This document shows, one piece after another, positions 1 through 8,277 of a stretch of DNA of 64,000 nt. The notes beneath the pieces were generated by a model. The model saw only the letters and a list, made by a program, of their open reading frames with translations, was not told the DNA's origin and did not search any database. The number at the start of each line of letters is the position of its first letter. The first letter of the stretch is position 1. The stretch is taken from positions 44,876-108,875 of the forward strand of contig MAAF01000007.1 in assembly GCA_002163005.1 (NCBI GenBank), written 5' to 3'. A program made the position numbers and the translations under genes. Source of the stretch: Colwellia psychrerythraea. GTDB taxonomy: Bacteria; Pseudomonadota; Gammaproteobacteria; Enterobacterales; Alteromonadaceae.

Positions 1-913
1 CTAAGAAATCACGGTTATCATCTAAATAACCCTTAGGGTGTTTTACTTTAATGGTACGCATTATTTTCTGGGTTCGACTATCAGTGATTTTTCCATGGGC
101 ACCACATCCAATGCCAAGGTAATCACCATATTGCCAGTAATTTAAATTATGCTGGCATTGATAACCTGGCTTAGCATATGCAGAAATCTCATACTGTTGA
201 TAACCCGCTTCATTGAGTAATTTAACGCCCTGATCCTGAATCTCCCATAAAATATCATCAACAGGTAATTTAGGCGGTTTAGAGTGAAAAATAGTATTCG
301 GTTCAATCGTTAATTGATACCAAGAAATATGATTAGGATTTAGGCTGATAGCCATTTTTAGATCATCAAGGGCATTATCTAACGATTGATTAGGTAAGCC
401 ATGCATTAGATCTAAATTAAAACTGCTGACGCCACTTTCTGTTGCCAATTTTGCCGCTACTTTAGCTTGGTTACTATCATGAATCCGGCCAAGCTTAATT
501 AATTTATCAGAGGCAAAACTTTGTACGCCGATAGAGAGTCTATTAACACCTGCTTTGAAAAAGCCTATAAACTTATCTGCTTCAACAGTGCCAGGGTTTG
601 CTTCTAAAGTGATTTCTATATCTGCTGCATGATCAAAACGACTGAGTACTTGTTTTAGCAGGCTTTTAATCGATGCAGCAGAAAATAAACTCGGAGTACC
701 ACCACCAATAAATATTGAATGTAAGGAGCGGGAGGTTAACCCAAAGCGTGCAATATCTGCGTCTAAATCTCTGATCAGAGCTGCGACATAATCTTGCTCA
801 GGGATAGCACTTTTAACGGCGTGTGAATTAAAGTCACAATAAGGGCATTTTTCCACACACCATGGAATATGAATATAAAGTGATAGGGGCTGATTTTCCA
901 ACAGTTCTAACAT
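1..913 (-). CDS. hemW: HemW-like radical SAM protein, C-terminal part outside window
   Basis: The reading frame opens with ATG at 913 on the minus strand and runs off the left edge, so only about 300 residues are visible. Near the N-terminus it carries the radical-SAM cluster motif CxxxCxxC (CVEKCPYC) inside the typical IHIPWC context, followed by the IFIGGGTPS and LEANPG motifs. Family knowledge: HemW is related to oxygen-independent coproporphyrinogen oxidase but acts as a heme chaperone in the cytoplasm. It starts 23 bp after the rdgB stop, the usual rdgB-hemW arrangement, and is probably co-transcribed with it. Confidence 0.92.
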   Translation of the reverse strand, partial: MLELLENQPLSLYIHIPWCVEKCPYCDFNSHAVKSAIPEQDYVAALIRDLDADIARFGLTSRSLHSIFIGGGTPSLFSAASIKSLLKQVLSRFDHAADIEITLEANPGTVEADKFIGFFKAGVNRLSIGVQSFASDKLIKLGRIHDSNQAKVAAKLATESGVSSFNLDLMHGLPNQSLDNALDDLKMAISLNPNHISWYQLTIEPNTIFHSKPPKLPVDDILWEIQDQGVKLLNEAGYQQYEISAYAKPGYQCQHNLNYWQYGDYLGIGCGAHGKITDSRTQKIMRTIKVKHPKGYLDDNRDFL

Positions 914-936
914 AAGTAAAGGGCTCTAACTTACTT

Positions 937-1548
937 TTATGGGGTAGCTAGCGCTAGTTTTTCAACTAACTTAGCTAATGCTTGACCACGATGACTTAGT
1001 TTGTTCTTCACTTCACGTGATAGCTGTGCTGAAGACATTTGTAAATCGTGTTGCCAAAAAACAGGATCATAGCCAAAGCCTTGTTCACCTTGCTTAGTTC
1101 TAGAGATAGTTCCTTCCCATATACCATGACAAATAACGGGTGTCGGGTCATTCTCATGTTTCATATAAACCAAAACACAGTGGAAACGAGCAGTTCGTAA
1201 TTCGTCGGGAGTATTGGCTAACGCCGTTAGGAGTTTGTTGGTATTGTCATCATCAGTGACTTCACCTTCAGTGATATCTGCCGCGTATCTAGCTGAATAA
1301 ACACCTGGAGCACCATTTAGCGCATCAACTTCCAAACCAGAGTCATCAGCAATAGCGGGTAAGCCAGTGATCTTTGCCGCATGGCGCGCTTTAATAATGG
1401 CATTTTCTACAAAGGTGGTGCCTGTTTCGGCAACTTCAGGAACATCAAACTCACTTTGCGGGACTATTTCGATCGATTGCTCAGCCAGTAAATGGGCTAA
1501 TTCTTTAACTTTACCTTGATTTCCAGTGGCTAATACAACTTTTGACAT
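937..1548 (-). CDS. rdgB: RdgB/HAM1 XTP/dITP pyrophosphatase
   Basis: The protein hydrolyses non-canonical purine triphosphates (ITP, dITP, XTP) to monophosphates, keeping them out of DNA and RNA. At 203 residues it has the family length. The substrate-binding start VLATGNQGKVKEL, the ADDSGLEVDAL motif, GVYSARYA and the C-terminal SHRGQAL motif are all visible. It lies between a terminator hairpin on the upstream side and hemW on the downstream side, so rdgB-hemW probably form a two-gene transcript. Confidence 0.96.
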   Translation of the reverse strand: MSKVVLATGNQGKVKELAHLLAEQSIEIVPQSEFDVPEVAETGTTFVENAIIKARHAAKITGLPAIADDSGLEVDALNGAPGVYSARYAADITEGEVTDDDNTNKLLTALANTPDELRTARFHCVLVYMKHENDPTPVICHGIWEGTISRTKQGEQGFGYDPVFWQHDLQMSSAQLSREVKNKLSHRGQALAKLVEKLALATP

Positions 1549-1630
1549 GATGGTTACCTGTGGCTATTTCGCGTTCTATAATCGCACTATTCTATCCTAG
1601 AAATGGATGTTTCGCTAAAGTTAACCGCAA

Positions 1631-1665
1631 AAAAAAGAGCTTTCAAAAGCTCTTTTTTATTTAAC
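1631..1665 (-). terminator. Intrinsic terminator after the DUF4426 gene
   Basis: The sequence AAAAAAGAGCTTT, a short loop, then AAAGCTCTTTTTT forms a perfect stem bounded by A and T runs. It lies between the DUF4426 gene and rdgB, both on the minus strand, so it should end the upstream transcript and separate rdgB-hemW from it. Confidence 0.8.
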
Positions 1666-1696
1666 TCTAAGTTAATAAATAAACTCTGTTTGGTTA

Positions 1697-2137
1697 TTAA
1701 TCCACATAGAAGGTTTGCGAGAATTTTAATTGCTGCTTTTCTTTGCCATCATTAATCATGATATCAAAATGAATTGTCTCTTCATTGCTATAGTTAACCT
1801 GCGCAAGGTAATAAATAGCGCCACCTTCTTTGACTTCTTTAAACGTTAAATTCTTAAACTGACCTAGGTTGTTTTTGGCTTTACCGGTAATGCTCACCGT
1901 TTTAGCTGGGGTACCTTTTTGGCTATTATCTAATACTGAAATATTGATTAAACCATTATATCGACTACGCGTAATACCATAGACTTTAGCAATTTCAGGC
2001 GTAAAAAATGTTGAACCAATAGCCATATAATGCACATTCATATTGCCTAGTTTTTTCATGTTCTCGGCACTAACATTTCCCATCAAAAACAAGCTAAGGC
2101 TAAAGGCAATAAGTAATTTTATGATTGAAGTTTTCAT
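1697..2137 (-). CDS. Secreted DUF4426 family protein
   Basis: This is a 146-residue protein of unknown function. The start chosen is the ATG at 2137, because GGAG lies six bases upstream of it; a TTG codon four codons earlier sits inside that ribosome-binding site. The N-terminus MKTSIIKLLIAFSLSLFLMG is a signal peptide with probable cleavage after VSA, so the protein is periplasmic. The rest is mostly beta-type sequence. DUF4426 proteins recur beside rdgB and yggT in marine Gammaproteobacteria, as here. No catalytic motif is visible. Confidence 0.8.
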   Translation of the reverse strand: MKTSIIKLLIAFSLSLFLMGNVSAENMKKLGNMNVHYMAIGSTFFTPEIAKVYGITRSRYNGLINISVLDNSQKGTPAKTVSITGKAKNNLGQFKNLTFKEVKEGGAIYYLAQVNYSNEETIHFDIMINDGKEKQQLKFSQTFYVD

Positions 2138-2180
2138 GTGGAGCTCCAAAAAAATATAGAGGATTTAAGTCTGTTCTATT

Positions 2181-2445
2181 ATACCCGTTCCACTTGAAGA
2201 TGCATGATTCAGCTGGCATTAGTAACGCCTTTAGGCAAGGCATTGATTGAAGAGAATAGTTATTCTATTGTCTAAATCAATAACGCAGCATAAAGCGTTT
2301 CTAAACCAGCCCCTTGGGGGAGGCTGAGCAAATCATACTCAGCGTTACCTTTCTTTTTAAGGGAATGACCCTTAATAAAAAAATGCGCCTTGATTATGAA
2401 TCGCTCAGACTTCCTGAAACGAGCCTCTTCAAGTGGAGCGGGTAT
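2181..2445 (+). mobile_element. MITE-like element, ATACCC family, copy A
   Basis: This 265-bp non-coding element is bounded by near-perfect terminal inverted repeats: ATACCCGTTCCACTTGAAGA at the left, and the complement of ATACCCGCTCCACTTGAAGA at the right. Its inside is clearly similar to the copies at 7041 and 40383. It includes a 54-bp core (2233-2286) with nested palindromes and an IHF-like match (2236-2248). It carries no gene. An 11-bp inverted repeat (2169-2179 and 2460-2470) flanks it, so it sits inside an older hairpin between yggT and the DUF4426 gene. Confidence 0.8.
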
Positions 2446-2489
2446 TACATCTTTTTAGTATAGAACAGACCAAAAAAAATACTATTGTT

Positions 2490-3035
2490 TTACAACGCAC
2501 CCCAGTAAGGTAATGAGTTCGAAAGTAAAATATTAATGACATTCATCACCAAAAAAGCCAACAACATCGATAAATCTAAACCACCCATATTTGGTATTAT
2601 TTTACGAATAGGGTTTAAAAAAGGTTCAGTCAATTGGCTAAGAACCATTAATGTTGCATTAAAACCTTGAACAACCCAACTCATGATCGCCATAATAATC
2701 ATGATAACAAAGAGTAGAAATCCAGCTTGCTTTAATAACACTAATAAACCGATGTAAAAAGCTAATACACCTAAACTTTCACCAGATAAAGCTGCGAGGG
2801 TTACAAATTTCAGTGTTGCCACTACATAAGCAATGAGTATTGTTGCTAAGTCTAAACCACCGAGCCCTGGAATAACTCGGCGCAGTGGTATCACTAACGG
2901 ATTACTTACTTTGACAATAAACTGACTTAATGGATTATAAAAGTCAGCTTTAACCCATTGTAGCCATACACGCATGATTAAAATCATTAACAAGGCGTCG
3001 AAGGCGAATCTAAGCAAATAAATAATTGCTTCCAT
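2490..3035 (-). CDS. yggT: YggT family integral membrane protein
   Basis: This is a 181-residue inner-membrane protein made of two YGGT repeats. Each repeat has a hydrophobic helix pair around an NP(L/I)..P.R.(I/V)IP..GGLDL motif, seen near residues 45-65 and 140-157. AGAGGA precedes the ATG at a suitable distance. The gene follows yggS and proC in the same direction, the conserved order in Gammaproteobacteria. The molecular function is not firmly known; the family has been linked to osmotic tolerance and membrane organisation. Confidence 0.9.
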   Translation of the reverse strand: MEAIIYLLRFAFDALLMILIMRVWLQWVKADFYNPLSQFIVKVSNPLVIPLRRVIPGLGGLDLATILIAYVVATLKFVTLAALSGESLGVLAFYIGLLVLLKQAGFLLFVIMIIMAIMSWVVQGFNATLMVLSQLTEPFLNPIRKIIPNMGGLDLSMLLAFLVMNVINILLSNSLPYWGAL

Positions 3036-3095
3036 TTTTTTTCCTCTACTTAATTTGAGTTACTTTGAGTTAGTTATAATTAGTTTAATACGTTT

Positions 3096-3920
3096 CTATT
3101 TAGCCATTTCTTCAGCACGAGCAATTGCGGCATTCATGGCATTTTTAACTATTTCTTCTATACCATCAGCCTTAAAACGTTCTATTGCGGCATGTGTTGT
3201 ACCGCCTTTAGAGGTGACATTAGCACGCAGTGTACTGATATCGACATCATTATTATGAGCAACCATTTGGGCAGCGCCAAGTGCCGTTTGCTGTACTAAC
3301 ATGCGACTTTCTTCTGGTGTAAAACCTAAGGAGATTGCTTGTTTTTCCATTGCTTCCATAAATAAGAAGTAATAAGCCGGCGCAGAGCCTGCAACCGCAA
3401 TAATATTATTAATCTTGTCTTCTGTGGTTAGCCAAATTATTTTACCTACTGCTGTCATTAATTTATCCGCACTTGCTTTTTGTGCAGTATTAACTTCATT
3501 GGAGGCATATAAACCACTCATGCCTAAACCAAGTTGAGAAGGGGTATTTGGCATTACACGGACAACAGGAGCAAGGTTTGCAGTGTCGTCTTTTGATAAC
3601 GCCGATTGAATTTGTTCAACGGTAGTCCCAGCGGCAACAGAAATGAATAGTTTCCCTGCTATATCGATTGCTTGGCTGATTTGAAAACAAACATCGGTGA
3701 TAAAATGTGGTTTAACACAAAGCACAATAACATCGGCGAACTCACTTGCTTTGACATTATCATCGGTCTGTAACACACCGAACTCTTTAGCTAAATTAAG
3801 TCGCTTACCTTCAGAAGGGTTGGCTACTATAATGTCTTGGGGAGTAATACCAGAATTAACTAAACCAATAATTATGGCGCGTGCCATATTGCCGGCACCT
3901 ATAAAGGCTATTTTATTCAT
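3096..3920 (-). CDS. proC: Pyrroline-5-carboxylate reductase
   Basis: This enzyme catalyses the last step of proline synthesis, NAD(P)H-dependent reduction of pyrroline-5-carboxylate. It is 274 residues, the family length. The Rossmann motif FIGAGNMARAII is at the N-terminus, VRVMPNTPSQLG lies mid-protein, and the C-terminal signature VTSKGGTTHAAIERF is intact. AGGAA lies upstream of the start. It sits 26 bp after yggS and is probably part of the yggS-proC-yggT operon. Confidence 0.97.
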   Translation of the reverse strand: MNKIAFIGAGNMARAIIIGLVNSGITPQDIIVANPSEGKRLNLAKEFGVLQTDDNVKASEFADVIVLCVKPHFITDVCFQISQAIDIAGKLFISVAAGTTVEQIQSALSKDDTANLAPVVRVMPNTPSQLGLGMSGLYASNEVNTAQKASADKLMTAVGKIIWLTTEDKINNIIAVAGSAPAYYFLFMEAMEKQAISLGFTPEESRMLVQQTALGAAQMVAHNNDVDISTLRANVTSKGGTTHAAIERFKADGIEEIVKNAMNAAIARAEEMAK

Positions 3921-3946
3921 AAGAAGGGTTCCTAAACGATTAACGG

Positions 3947-4666
3947 TTAAATTTTATTTGCTCTGGCACCAAAAATGGCGGTGCCAATTCTCACCATGGT
4001 TGAGCCGTGGATTACAGCGTTATCTAAATCATTAGACATGCCAAGAGAGAGAGTATCAACGCTGGGATATTGCTTTTTAAGTTGGATAAATAGTTGTTGC
4101 ATTTGTTCATAACAGATTTTAGGGGCATTTTTTTCAGGAACAGCCATTAAGCCTCGTAAGGTAAGTTTATCACAACTATCAACAATTTTAGCAAGTGAAA
4201 AAACCTGCTCAATACTTATACCTGACTTTGACTCTTCATTGCTAATATTCACTTGTAAACAAATGTTTAGCGGAGTATTGTGACGATCATCATCCTTGAT
4301 ATGTTGATTAAGGCGCAAGGCTACTTTTTCTCTGTCAACACTATGAACCCAAGAGAAATTACTGGCAATTTGTTTCGTTTTATTTGATTGAATAGGCCCA
4401 ATAAAGTGCCAAACAATCTTAGGTAAATGTGCTAGTTCTGTGATTTTTTCTACCGCTTCTTGCAGGTAATTTTCACCAAATTCGTGTTGACCTGCCAAGT
4501 ACGCTTGTTCAACAAGTGAGGCTGGTTTAGTTTTACTTACAGCTAGTAGTGATACTGGAGATGATTGTTTTGACAATTCTGCATGGGGAATTAATCTGCC
4601 ACTTTGTTGGCAAGCTTGCTGAATTTGCGTTTTAATTTTATCAAGATTATCTTTTATATTTATCAT
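3947..4666 (-). CDS. yggS: YggS-type pyridoxal phosphate homeostasis protein
   Basis: This is a 239-residue cytoplasmic PLP-binding protein with the fold-type III alanine-racemase barrel. The PLP lysine lies in LLAVSKTKP. HEFGENYLQEA, WHFIGPIQSNK, VHSVDREKVA and the C-terminal LSLGMSNDLDNAVIHGSTMVRIG are the signature blocks. The family controls free PLP levels and amino-acid balance. It is the first gene of the minus-strand operon and diverges from pilT; the two share a 115-bp promoter region. This yggS/pilT divergence is typical of the group. Confidence 0.96.
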   Translation of the reverse strand: MINIKDNLDKIKTQIQQACQQSGRLIPHAELSKQSSPVSLLAVSKTKPASLVEQAYLAGQHEFGENYLQEAVEKITELAHLPKIVWHFIGPIQSNKTKQIASNFSWVHSVDREKVALRLNQHIKDDDRHNTPLNICLQVNISNEESKSGISIEQVFSLAKIVDSCDKLTLRGLMAVPEKNAPKICYEQMQQLFIQLKKQYPSVDTLSLGMSNDLDNAVIHGSTMVRIGTAIFGARANKI

Positions 4667-4781
4667 GTTAAATATTGAACTGTATTTATTTATCTTATTT
4701 TCTGGTTAGTATAACCTATTAAATTATTACCGATTAAAGATAATATTATTATTTTTTACCACTGTATAAAAAGAGGCTTTT

Positions 4782-5825
4782 ATGGATATTACCGAACTAC
4801 TCGCATTTAGTGTGGAGCATAACGCATCAGATTTACATTTATCAACTGGCACACCGCCCGCTATTCGTGTTGATGGTGACGTACGTAAACTTAATATACC
4901 AGCCTTTGATGGTAAAGATGTTAATGCGCTAGTTTATGACATTATGAATGATCGTCAGCGTAAAGAGTATGAGGAAAACTTGGAAGTCGATTTCTCATTT
5001 GAAGTACCAAATTTAGCTCGTTTCAGGGTTAATGCTTTTAATCAAAATAGAGGCCCTGCAGCAGTATTTCGTACAATCCCAAGTAAAATCCTTTCGCTTG
5101 ATGATTTAGGATGTCCTGATATCTTTCGTGAAATATCAGATACACCACGTGGTTTGGTTTTAGTGACGGGGCCTACAGGCTCAGGTAAATCAACTACGTT
5201 AGCTGCTATGGTTGATTATATCAATGATCATAAACACGATCATATTTTAACCATTGAAGATCCAATAGAATTTGTACACGAAAATAAGAAGTGCCTAATC
5301 AACCAACGTGAAGTTCACCGTGATACGTTAAGCTTTGAAGCGGCATTACGTTCAGCATTGCGTGAAGATCCCGATGTTATCCTCGTAGGTGAAATGCGTG
5401 ATTTAGAAACTATTCGATTAGCAATGACAGCAGCAGAAACGGGGCATTTGGTCTTTGGTACCTTGCATACAACTTCAGCACCAAAAACTATTGACCGTAT
5501 TATTGATGTATTTCCAGGCGAAGAAAAATCTATGGTTCGCTCAATGTTGTCAGAGTCACTTCGCGCGGTAATTTCACAAACGCTAATTAAAAGAGTCGGT
5601 GGTGGACGTGTTGCTGCTCATGAAATTATGATTGGTGTTCCCGCTATTCGAAACCTTATACGCGAAGATAAAATTGCCCAAATGTACTCTGCGATTCAAA
5701 CCGGTATGCAACATGGCATGCAAACGATGGATCAATGTCTACAGAATCTTGTTAACCGAGGTATGATCACTAAACAAGATGCGATGGAAAAAGCGGTCGA
5801 TAAAAATCAATTTTCAGGTTTTTAA
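4782..5825 (+). CDS. pilT: Type IV pilus twitching motility ATPase PilT
   Basis: PilT is the hexameric cytoplasmic motor that depolymerises type IV pili and powers retraction. In this 347-residue protein the Walker A box GPTGSGKST is at residues 130-138, the Asp box LTIEDPIEFVH at 156-166, Walker B DVILVGEMRD at 198-207 and the His box at 221-230. The retraction-specific AIRNLIRE motif at 288-295 separates PilT from the assembly ATPase PilB. It is followed 42 bp later by pilU, and GAGG precedes the start. Confidence 0.98.
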   Translation: MDITELLAFSVEHNASDLHLSTGTPPAIRVDGDVRKLNIPAFDGKDVNALVYDIMNDRQRKEYEENLEVDFSFEVPNLARFRVNAFNQNRGPAAVFRTIPSKILSLDDLGCPDIFREISDTPRGLVLVTGPTGSGKSTTLAAMVDYINDHKHDHILTIEDPIEFVHENKKCLINQREVHRDTLSFEAALRSALREDPDVILVGEMRDLETIRLAMTAAETGHLVFGTLHTTSAPKTIDRIIDVFPGEEKSMVRSMLSESLRAVISQTLIKRVGGGRVAAHEIMIGVPAIRNLIREDKIAQMYSAIQTGMQHGMQTMDQCLQNLVNRGMITKQDAMEKAVDKNQFSGF

Positions 5826-5867
5826 AATGATGCTTTGTGAATTTATAAATGCGATAGAGGATAATAA

Positions 5868-6995
5868 ATGAAGCTTCATGAATTATTAGAAAGAATGGTA
5901 AAAAAAGATGCCTCTGATATGTTCGTTACGGCTAAATTACCGGTAAGCGCTAAAATAAATGGTGAATTACAGCCTATAGATGATGTGGTTTTAACTGCAG
6001 AAGAATCTTTAGGTTTAGTTTTTGACGCTATGAATGATAAGCAAAAAAATCAATTTAATAACGACAAAGAATGTAACTTTGCCATTGAAATTGATGGTAT
6101 TGGTCGCTTTCGTATTTCTGCTTTTTGGCAACGAGATATGGCAGGTATGGTTGTTCGTCGTATCGTTACAGATATTCCCGATGTTGACGATCTCGGTTTA
6201 CCACCGATTCTAAAAGATGTTGTTATGTCTAAACGTGGTTTGGTGTTATTTGTTGGTGGTACAGGTACGGGTAAATCGACATCAATGGCATCATTAATAG
6301 GTTATCGTAACCGTAACTCTTATGGCCATATTCTCACCATTGAAGACCCGGTAGAATTTGTTCATGAGCACGGCAAAAGTATGATTACTCAGCGTGAAGT
6401 TGGCTTAGATACTGTATCCTTTGATGCGGCACTGCAAAGCTCATTACGTCAGGCGCCAGATGTCATTTTAATTGGTGAAATTCGAAACCAAGAGATAATG
6501 GAGCATGCGCTTAGTTTTGCAGAAACGGGACATTTATGTATAGCTACTTTGCATGCAAACAACGCAAACCAAGCGATTGACCGTATTATGCACCTTGTGC
6601 CAGCGGACCAGCATGGGAAGTTGTTATTTGATCTAGCGTTAAATCTTCGCGGCATTATTGCCCAGCAACTGGTACCGACAAAAGATGGTCATAGCCGAGT
6701 AGCCGCCATCGAAGTATTACTTAATTCACCTTATATTAGCGAACTCATCAAAAAAGGTGACATTGGTGGTATTAAAGAAGTGATGGAAAAATCAAATGAA
6801 TTAGGTATGCAAACGTTTGATCAAGCATTATTTAACCATTATCAACATGGAATGATTACTTATGCGGATGCGTTACATCATGCGGACTCGCCGAATGATT
6901 TACGTTTAATGATTAAATTACGCAGTAATGATCAAGGCGGTACAGGCGGTTTATCAGGTGTAACGTTAGATGGTTTTGACTCTACAGATCACTAG
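5868..6995 (+). CDS. pilU: PilT-like retraction ATPase PilU
   Basis: PilU is a PilT-dependent accessory retraction ATPase that helps under load. The 375-residue sequence has Walker A GGTGTGKST at residues 130-138, the Asp box LTIEDPVEFVH, Walker B DVILIGEIRN and the His box GHLCIATLHA. The PilT AIRNLIRE motif is replaced by SPYISELIKKGD, as expected for PilU. The C-terminus is longer than in PilT, ending in a Gly/Asp-rich tail. Its terminator has apparently been split by a repeat element. Confidence 0.96.
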   Translation: MKLHELLERMVKKDASDMFVTAKLPVSAKINGELQPIDDVVLTAEESLGLVFDAMNDKQKNQFNNDKECNFAIEIDGIGRFRISAFWQRDMAGMVVRRIVTDIPDVDDLGLPPILKDVVMSKRGLVLFVGGTGTGKSTSMASLIGYRNRNSYGHILTIEDPVEFVHEHGKSMITQREVGLDTVSFDAALQSSLRQAPDVILIGEIRNQEIMEHALSFAETGHLCIATLHANNANQAIDRIMHLVPADQHGKLLFDLALNLRGIIAQQLVPTKDGHSRVAAIEVLLNSPYISELIKKGDIGGIKEVMEKSNELGMQTFDQALFNHYQHGMITYADALHHADSPNDLRLMIKLRSNDQGGTGGLSGVTLDGFDSTDH

Positions 6996-7026
6996 AAACG
7001 ATTAAGTCTTTCAGATTGTGAATGAC

Positions 7027-7333
7027 AAAAGCTGATATTCATACCCAAGCTACCTCAAGATGCAGGATTCAGCTGGAATTAGAAACACCTTTAGGCAAGG
7101 CATTGATTGAAAAGAATAGTTATTCTATTGTCGAAATCAATAACGATGGATAAAGCGTTTATAAACCAGCCATTCGGGTATGTCTGAGCAAATCATGTTC
7201 ATCGTTGCGTAGGTAATTAAGGGAACAACCATTAATGAAATACGCGCCTTGATCATGAATCGCTCAGGCGTCCTGAAACGAGCATCTTGAAGTGGCTTGG
7301 GTATACCTTAAACTGGATAAATATCAGCTTTTT
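7027..7333 (+). terminator. pilU terminator arms split by a repeat element
   Basis: AAAAGCTGATATT (7027-7039) and its exact complement AATATCAGCTTTT (7320-7332, followed by one more T) form a 13-bp inverted repeat ending in five Ts, which is the layout of an intrinsic terminator. The arms are 280 bp apart because the ATACCC-family element at 7041-7304 occupies the loop. Whether the long-loop hairpin still terminates transcription cannot be judged from sequence. Confidence 0.65.
7041..7304 (+). mobile_element. MITE-like element, ATACCC family, copy B
   Basis: This is a 264-bp element with terminal inverted repeats ATACCCAAGC(T/C)AC(C/T)TCAAGATGC. It is similar along its whole length to copies A (2181) and C (40383), including the core near 7093-7146 and the IHF-like match at 7096-7108. 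It has no coding capacity. It sits inside the arms of the presumed pilU terminator, one base from the left arm and 15 bases from the right arm, the same geometry as copy A. Confidence 0.8.
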
Positions 7334-7400
7334 ACTATTTAAAATCAGTACATTTAAATCTTTAGATAATTATTAGCCTGACTATTAAATCAGACTCATG

Positions 7401-7460
7401 ATTATTATCACTTATTATCACTTATTATCACTTATTATCACTTATTATCACTTATTATTG
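7401..7460 (+). repeat. 10-bp tandem repeat array
   Basis: The decamer CTTATTATCA is repeated about six times head to tail; the first and last units are slightly degenerate. On the minus strand the unit reads TGATAAGAAT-like triplets with stops in several frames, and the stop codon of the neighbouring lipoprotein gene lies in the first full unit. Such arrays change copy number by replication slippage. Confidence 0.9.
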
Positions 7461-7996
7461 CTTGGCTTTGAGCTATTGCCAACATAATAGTAAATTGTCC
7501 ACGTGGTGGAAAATAAACCTGAAGTCGGTACTAAGTGTGTTGAAAAAGTCACTTTTTCATTTGGTTTGGCATCATGATTAGTAAAGGTCGTTTTCATACC
7601 ATCGTCATGTTTTCTTTTACTTTCTTCCAACTGCCATTGTTCACCTAAGCACTCTTGCGTGACTCTTTTAGCACTTTGGTAATAGCTTTTAGCCGTTTCT
7701 TCATTCGGCGCCACTAAGTTGCAAGAATAGGTATGCTGTTTTCCACCCCATGTAAAAACCTGGCAGTTTTCACCAAAAAGCTGATATTTAGCTTTCCATA
7801 TATTACTCACTCTCCCTGCAACTTTGATCTCTTTTAATGAAGTGAAATCATCATAATAAGCACTTTTAAGTAAATCGAGTTTAGTGCAGGGGTTAGTAGT
7901 GGGCATGATGTTAGTGGCAATTTTTGTATTTTGATTAACGCAACTTGTTAATAAAACACTAGAAAGGATAAGGGTATATTTTGCATATGTTTTCAT
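7448..7996 (-). CDS. Putative lipoprotein of unknown function
   Basis: This 182-residue protein starts with a lipoprotein signal peptide, MKTYAKYTLILSSVLLTSC, with the lipid-attachment cysteine at residue 19. The mature part has three further cysteines and many aromatic residues but no family I recognise. It stands alone, convergent with pilU and divergent from cobT. Its last codons and stop come from the 10-bp tandem repeat at 7401-7460, so the C-terminal NNK is repeat-derived. Confidence 0.7.
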   Translation of the reverse strand: MKTYAKYTLILSSVLLTSCVNQNTKIATNIMPTTNPCTKLDLLKSAYYDDFTSLKEIKVAGRVSNIWKAKYQLFGENCQVFTWGGKQHTYSCNLVAPNEETAKSYYQSAKRVTQECLGEQWQLEESKRKHDDGMKTTFTNHDAKPNEKVTFSTHLVPTSGLFSTTWTIYYYVGNSSKPSNNK

Positions 7997-8031
7997 AAAA
8001 CTATATCAGCCTGACGTAAAATTTTAAGGTA

Positions 8032-8054
8032 ATACCAATAAGTTAGTTTGGTAT
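8032..8054 (+). repeat. Minimal ATACCA inverted repeat
   Basis: ATACCAA, nine bases, then TTGGTAT form a 23-bp perfect short palindrome. The arms match the outermost terminal repeat of the ATACCA elements at 25994 and 44027, so this may be a deletion remnant of one. It lies in the 281-bp gap between the lipoprotein gene and cobT, where I see no cobalamin riboswitch. Confidence 0.5.
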
Positions 8055-8277
8055 AAATACTTTCTAGTATTGATGGTACAGAGTTTTAATCGTTTTTCCT
8101 AGTTACCATCAGAGTAAATGTTACTAGGTAAAATATTAGCACTATATGTCCTAACATAAAATTAGGATGTATTTAACGACATATCATAGTGAAAAAGAGT
8201 TATGTTTTTAGTGATTTAAATAGCTTAAAATGATGTCATTATTTTTTCTATATCCAACAACTATTTAGACTATCCCA

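Noticed and set aside
7401..7460. Tandem repeats as a CRISPR array
   Set aside because: The units are 10 bp with no spacers, and no cas gene is present.
7997..8277. Possible cobalamin riboswitch upstream of cobT
   Set aside because: None of the conserved B12-box or core blocks could be found by eye, and the region is mostly AT-rich with only a 23-bp palindrome.
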